From NCBI RefSeq assembly GCF_000002985.6, contig NC_003280.10:12768501-12832500 (forward strand): a DNA stretch of 64,000 bases. The letters run 5' to 3'. The DNA is from Caenorhabditis elegans (lineage: Eukaryota; Nematoda; Chromadorea; Rhabditida; Rhabditidae). Under the pieces are notes generated by a model, which was not told the origin of the DNA, made no database searches, and saw only the letters and a list, made by a program, of their open reading frames with translations. A program made the translations under genes and the position numbers. Shown here piece after piece: positions 59,956-64,000 of the stretch. The stretch's first letter is position 1. Each line of letters opens with the position of its first letter.

Positions 59956-60089
59956 ATTTTAGTTCTTTCACAATACTGCAAGGTTCCGGTCAAATACAAA
60001 ATCAAGAGAAATTGTAGAATTGACATATTTGCAGTTATCAAAAATTTATACTAAAAAAATACGACTTCATTTCCCTTATAACAGTTCAA

Positions 60090-60463
60090 TTATTGAGGTC
60101 TCTCGGCGCCAATTACCATCCCACGTCCTCCACCACCACCTCGATGACCACCATGTCTGTGTCCTCCACCTCCATGACGATGACCTCTGTGATGACGGCG
60201 ACCTCCACCACCACCGCCGCCACCCAAAACTTGGCCGATCAGCACGACTTGTTGCTCACCTCCGTCTTCGCAAGAATCTGAAATATTCAAAAATTAGAGC
60301 ATCAAAGGACTAAAAAATGCTCACCTCCTCCACCACCACCACCAAGCACAATACCACCATCATTTCCATAATCATCATCGTCGCAGTCTTCAGAATGATC
60401 AAATGTGATACTACTGCTGACGATGGCCACCAGGAAAATCGAAAACAAAAGTAAATGCTTCAT
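60090..60463 (-). CDS. secreted Gly/His-rich peptide, two exons
   Basis: Exons 60463-60325 and 60277-60090 give 108 residues. A signal peptide (MKHLLLFSIFLVAIVSSS) precedes an acidic segment with DCDDDDY, a Gly run, and DSCEDGGEQQVVLIGQVL. Then comes a Gly/His/Arg-rich tail (RRHHRGHRHGGGGHRHGGHR) ending RGMVIGAERPQ. Two Cys (DC and SC) could pair. Gly- and His-rich secreted peptides in nematodes include antimicrobial and metal-binding types; which applies here is not shown. Confidence 0.82.
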
Positions 60464-60721
60464 TTTTCTGCAAAATATCGAGCGCTGAGAGCAGTTTTAT
60501 AGCCAACCTCCGCAATATGGAGTTGTAAAATGTATGTTTTTTTGAAAGAATAGGTTTTTCTTTCTATGTATCTTGGAATCAGCGGAACAGTTGTTAAATG
60601 ATGACGATTTATTGCACTTTGAATTTTTTCAGAAAAATATTGATATAAGATTCTGAGAAGTAAGAACACGACCTTCTCGACCAGAAACTTTGATATTTGA
60701 GCTTTTTCACAACATCATTCT

Positions 60722-60922
60722 TTACCTCCTTGTCCCTACAGGCACCCGTGACTCCCAAGGCCATCTCGCCCACCTCTGCCTGAAACCGCCAGCTCCACCA
60801 AGGCCATCTGTTGAACGATCAAGTTTAAGCTTTTTGAAACATCTCTCATCATCACCAGTGACTAGTGCAAAGTTATTGCAGATCGATTCGGATAATAATA
60901 CCATCAGAAGCAACGAACACAT
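60722..60922 (-). CDS. possible small secreted peptide, structure uncertain
   Basis: The unspliced frame gives 66 residues beginning with a good signal peptide (MCSLLLMVLLSESICN). The 3' half changes character, and a second frame reads GRGGRDGLGSHGCL. A 61-nt intron (GTTTCAAAAAG to GGTTTCAG) would join the signal peptide to that frame, giving about 41 residues with a Gly-rich end. It lies divergent-side upstream of the Gly/His-rich gene, on the same strand. Confidence 0.35.
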   Translation of the reverse strand: MCSLLLMVLLSESICNNFALVTGDDERCFKKLKLDRSTDGLGGAGGFRQRWARWPWESRVPVGTRR

Positions 60923-62206
60923 CAGTTTTGTGGCTTTTTAAATGCTCCTCCATGAGTTGCATAATATTTTTTAATGCATTTTCATGACAGAAAAGAAAAA
61001 AAATTCTAGTAAAAAATATGTGGTAATGAATAGGTTTGTTCTATTTCTATGAAAATTGATGAAGCAAGCAAAAGATTTCTATCTATGCACTAAACTATTG
61101 TGTACCATTTACGATATTAAAACACATATGGGGGATTAATGAAAGATATATGTATAACGTATACAAATACTTGCTGCGAAGTATCAAAAATGAAAAATAA
61201 AAATACCGTTCAATATGATGAAACCCCCAAGTGCCTCGAAAATCGTTTAAAACTTATAAATAAAACAAGTATTTTTAAATTTAAAAGAAAACAATGACAT
61301 ACAGTGTATTTTTTCCACTTCTACGACTTTAAAGGGGGCGCATTTACGCGCGATGGTCCCGGCATTGGTCTCGCCACGCACCCCAAAAATCAATGGGTGG
61401 CGCGTGTCGAGACCATCGCGCATAAATGCGCCCCCTTTAAAGTCGTAGAAGTGGAAAGAAAAATGCACTGTATTCAAATTGCCATGTATATTTTTATTAT
61501 ATAACTCTAAACAATTTTTAGCAAATGCTCAGAAATTGTTTTTCCCGAAAAGAAAACTTGATCCGCTGATACTGTAAAGTTGACCTAAAATAAATTAACA
61601 TTTCAAAACTAATTTGTTGTGGGAAAAAGCCAGAAATTTTAACAACGATTTTTCGAAATATATATGTACATAACAAGAAAAAAATGAATCACAGGAAAAA
61701 AAACCGAATTTAAGTCATTTATGTGCTAGGGAATTCAAGCATAATTCAGCCGTTGTATTTGCTTACTATTGTTGACAAATTTAAATAATCAAAAAAAAAG
61801 TTTAGAAAAATTTCATAACTTTTTAAAATGTGATATTTTTTGGTGTCATTTATGTCAAAAATCCTAAGGATGAGATTTGTTGAGCACCTAAAACAAAGTC
61901 GACATACATATGAACACAAACAACAATTTTCCTCTTGTTTTCAAAAATTCGATCTCCCATTTCAAAAACTCATCACAAACTCCTTTGTGATAATGTCTGC
62001 CGTCTCCAATCTCTTTCTATGGACACAATGTGTCCGGTTACTGTATAACTGTCTGTTTCTCTTGAAACAAGGGTACTACATTGTGTTTGTAGTTAAAAAA
62101 TAATATAGTGGGAGATAAGATTTAGGTGTATATAAAGAAGTAAAAAATTGTGTGAACTAACTCTATATTTTCTTTTCATTTTGTTGACATTTTATTGTTC
62201 TAAAAA
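60923..62206. other. spacer with one palindrome and the carotenoid oxygenase promoter
   Basis: Contains the palindrome at 61301-61472 and AT-rich sequence. GTATATAAAG at 62128-62137, about 70 nt before the ATG, is a likely TATA box. Open frames here are unconvincing. Confidence 0.5.
61301..61472. mobile_element. palindromic element, TTTAAAGGGGGCGCATTTAC family
   Basis: ACAGTGTATTTTTTCCACTT to GGAAAGAAAAATGCACTGTA, with arms of about 80 bp around GGTCTCGCCACGCACCCC. Complete member of the family at 29862-30060, 37791-38193 and 46002-46367. Confidence 0.92.
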
Positions 62207-64000
62207 ATGGAAGCTGAAGGATTCCCCCGTCTATTCCACAACTTTGAGAATGTCCCAGAACCCAAAGAGTGCAAAAAAGTTGGCTCAGTGCCAAGTTACC
62301 TAACGGGAACAATGCTTCGTAATGGTCCAGGAATGTTCACCGTTGGAGAGGAAGAATACAAGCATTGGTTCGATGGACTCGGTTTTATGCAGAGATATCA
62401 TTTTGAGGATGGAAAGGTAGGAAACTGTAAAATATATTCTAAAAATGTGCCAACATTCCAGATGTTCTACTCAGCTCGATACCTGGAATCGGAAGCCTAC
62501 ACCAAGACTGTGGAAGCGCAGAGAATAGTGGCTGGAACATTTGGTACTCTAAGCTTCCCGGACCCATGCAAGACTATTTTCTCGAAATACTTTTCGGAAT
62601 TCATGAATCACTCAGAGAAACATGACAATTCCAACGTGGCATTCACTCCGGTTGGGGATTCGTTGTATGCGTGCACAGAGACACCACACATGTATCGAGT
62701 TGATTTGGATACGCTGAAGACTTTGGAAGCAGCTGATTTTTCGAAATTCGTTGCAGTCCACTCTTGCACCGCCCATCAACTTTATGATGAAAACGGGGAC
62801 GTCTACAATATTGGATCCCGATTTGGACCTGAATCTGCACATGTCTTCACTGTTACTAAGAACCCGAAGAATCAGAAATCCGAAAACGATCACTCCTGGG
62901 AGCATACTTCAAAGATCGGAGAGATCAAGGCATCTGACCCCCTATACCCCACATATATGCACTCATTTGGAATGTCAGAAAACTATTTAGTGATGTTCGA
63001 GTCGCCTGTACGGCTTCATCTTCAGAAGTATCTGTTGAGCGAGTTTGTTCGTGCAACCTACCATGACTGCTTGGAATGGCATGGTGATAAGGATGTGAGC
63101 ATTTTCATTTTGAACAAGAAAACTGGAGAGCAACTACCGCTGACGCTGAAAATGAATCCATTCTTTACATTTCATCATGCCAACACTTTCGAGAAAGATG
63201 GATGTCTAGTGATGGATTACTGTAGAATTGAAAATGCAGGGAAGTTCGATACATTGCTGATAAGTAACATGAAGACCGGAGAATTTCAATATGTAAGTTT
63301 AAACATTAACCACCTTAAAATAACGAGATATGATCCCAATGAAAACATTTCCAGGACGCGAAATTCCTGCCATACCTCACACGTGTCATAGTTCCAATGT
63401 CAGTTTCAAGTTCCGCAAAACCTGGAGACAATCTCCTCAAGTCTGTACCCTGGGCGAGTGGATGTACATCAATTCTTCAGGATGACGGATCGATAAGGCT
63501 TACAGAGAGACGGGTTTGCGAGACTTGTAAGTTTTATTAAAATATTTGAGGCTGTGTGATGCCTTTTAAAGATCCCAACTGTGGAACCTCTTTGGAATGT
63601 TTCGAAACTTTCCAAAATCTAGTAAATTGAAGTAACGTAACTTTAATATTACAGAAAAATTTTGTTTTCTTACGAACCACAAAAAATCCTGAAATTTTCA
63701 GCCATGGAATTCCCTCGCTATCATTGGGAAAAAATCAACATGAAAGAATATAGATACGTCTTCGGATCCACTGTTTTTGGAAGAATTGATGGAAATCTCG
63801 CTGGGGTTGGTATTTTCAAAAAAAATTTCTAAGCAAAATCAATATAAATTCAGGTTGTCAAAGCTGACTTGAAATTCGGAAACCACTTGATTTGGAATCG
63901 CGAGAACCCGCATCAAATCTGCGGGGAGCCCATTTTTGTCCCAAATCCCGAGGGCATCGAGGAGGATGATGGTAGGCAATTTAAAGAGGATCTACTTATA
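62207..64000 (+). CDS. bcmo-2: carotenoid oxygenase (BCO/RPE65 family), 5' part, runs off the window
   Basis: Exons 62207-62416, 62462-63292, 63355-63526, 63702-63805 and 63854-63971 (donor GTAGGC), then truncated by the window end. It encodes about 478 residues of an expected 530 or so. The family cleaves carotenoids using four-His-bound iron. Visible signatures: PSYLTGTMLRNGPGMF, GLGFMQRYHFEDGK, FPDPCKTIF, iron His in CTAHQLY, His in YMHSFGMSENY, His in FHHANTFEKDG and the GEPIFVPNPEG-EEDD region. The fourth His lies beyond the window. The first intron (62417-62461, 45 nt) stays open in frame, but removing it restores GK then MFYSARYLESEAY, as in relatives. A TATA-like GTATATAAAG lies upstream. 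The family call is firm; the symbol is recalled. Confidence 0.93.

Noticed and set aside
61840-62103. 87-codon frame upstream of the carotenoid oxygenase gene
   Set aside because: AT-rich, no recognisable features, and it overlaps the likely promoter.

Overview
The window reads as a nematode autosomal arm, almost certainly Caenorhabditis elegans chromosome II. The evidence is compact genes with tiny introns (some near 45 nt), TTTTCAG splice and trans-splice acceptors, degenerate TTAGGC telomere-type repeats, abundant palindromic MITE-like elements, and a recognisable gene order: TIA-1/TIAR, CPT1, ALKBH7, spermidine synthase, GNPAT-type acyltransferase, carotenoid oxygenase. I recall this order from the C. 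elegans Y46G5A interval. Species and locus names come from memory, not from a search.
Layout. 1-5.9 kb: TIAR-type RNA-binding gene (+), introns filled with TTGCCG repeat arrays. 5.9-13.2 kb: two paralogous 100-residue small-protein genes in a direct segmental duplication; the second copy is split by a ~4 kb Helitron-like insertion. 14.6-16.9 kb: coiled-coil gene (-). 17.9-27.8 kb: carnitine palmitoyltransferase 1 and, downstream on the same strand, an ALKBH7-type dioxygenase with a splice acceptor 13 nt before its ATG, suggesting an operon. 27.8-32.1 kb: gene-free and repeat-rich. 32.1-36.7 kb: R3H-domain gene (-). 38.4-42.3 kb: spermidine synthase (+) with two homologous 146-nt exons that look mutually exclusive. 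42.6-43.3 kb: small Cys/Ser/Asp-rich gene (+) with an apparent 1-nt frameshift near its end. 43.4-48.0 kb: peroxisomal dihydroxyacetone-phosphate acyltransferase gene (-) ending in AKL. 48.4-50.0 kb: predicted membrane-protein gene (-). 50-55 kb: repeats and no convincing gene. 55-61 kb: small secreted Tyr/Asn-rich and Gly/His-rich peptide genes, a small basic protein, and a ~480 bp interstitial telomere-like tract. 62.2-64 kb: 5' part of a carotenoid oxygenase gene.
Functional themes. Three loci concern lipids: CPT1 (mitochondrial acylcarnitine formation), ALKBH7 (mitochondrial, linked to fat metabolism in mammals) and GNPAT (peroxisomal ether lipids). Spermidine synthase makes polyamines. 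The remainder is arm-type accessory sequence: small secreted paralogs, satellites and nested inverted-repeat transposons. Exon coordinates were derived by hand from frame continuity, GT/AG sites and remembered family sequences; phase sums close exactly for every complete spliced gene.
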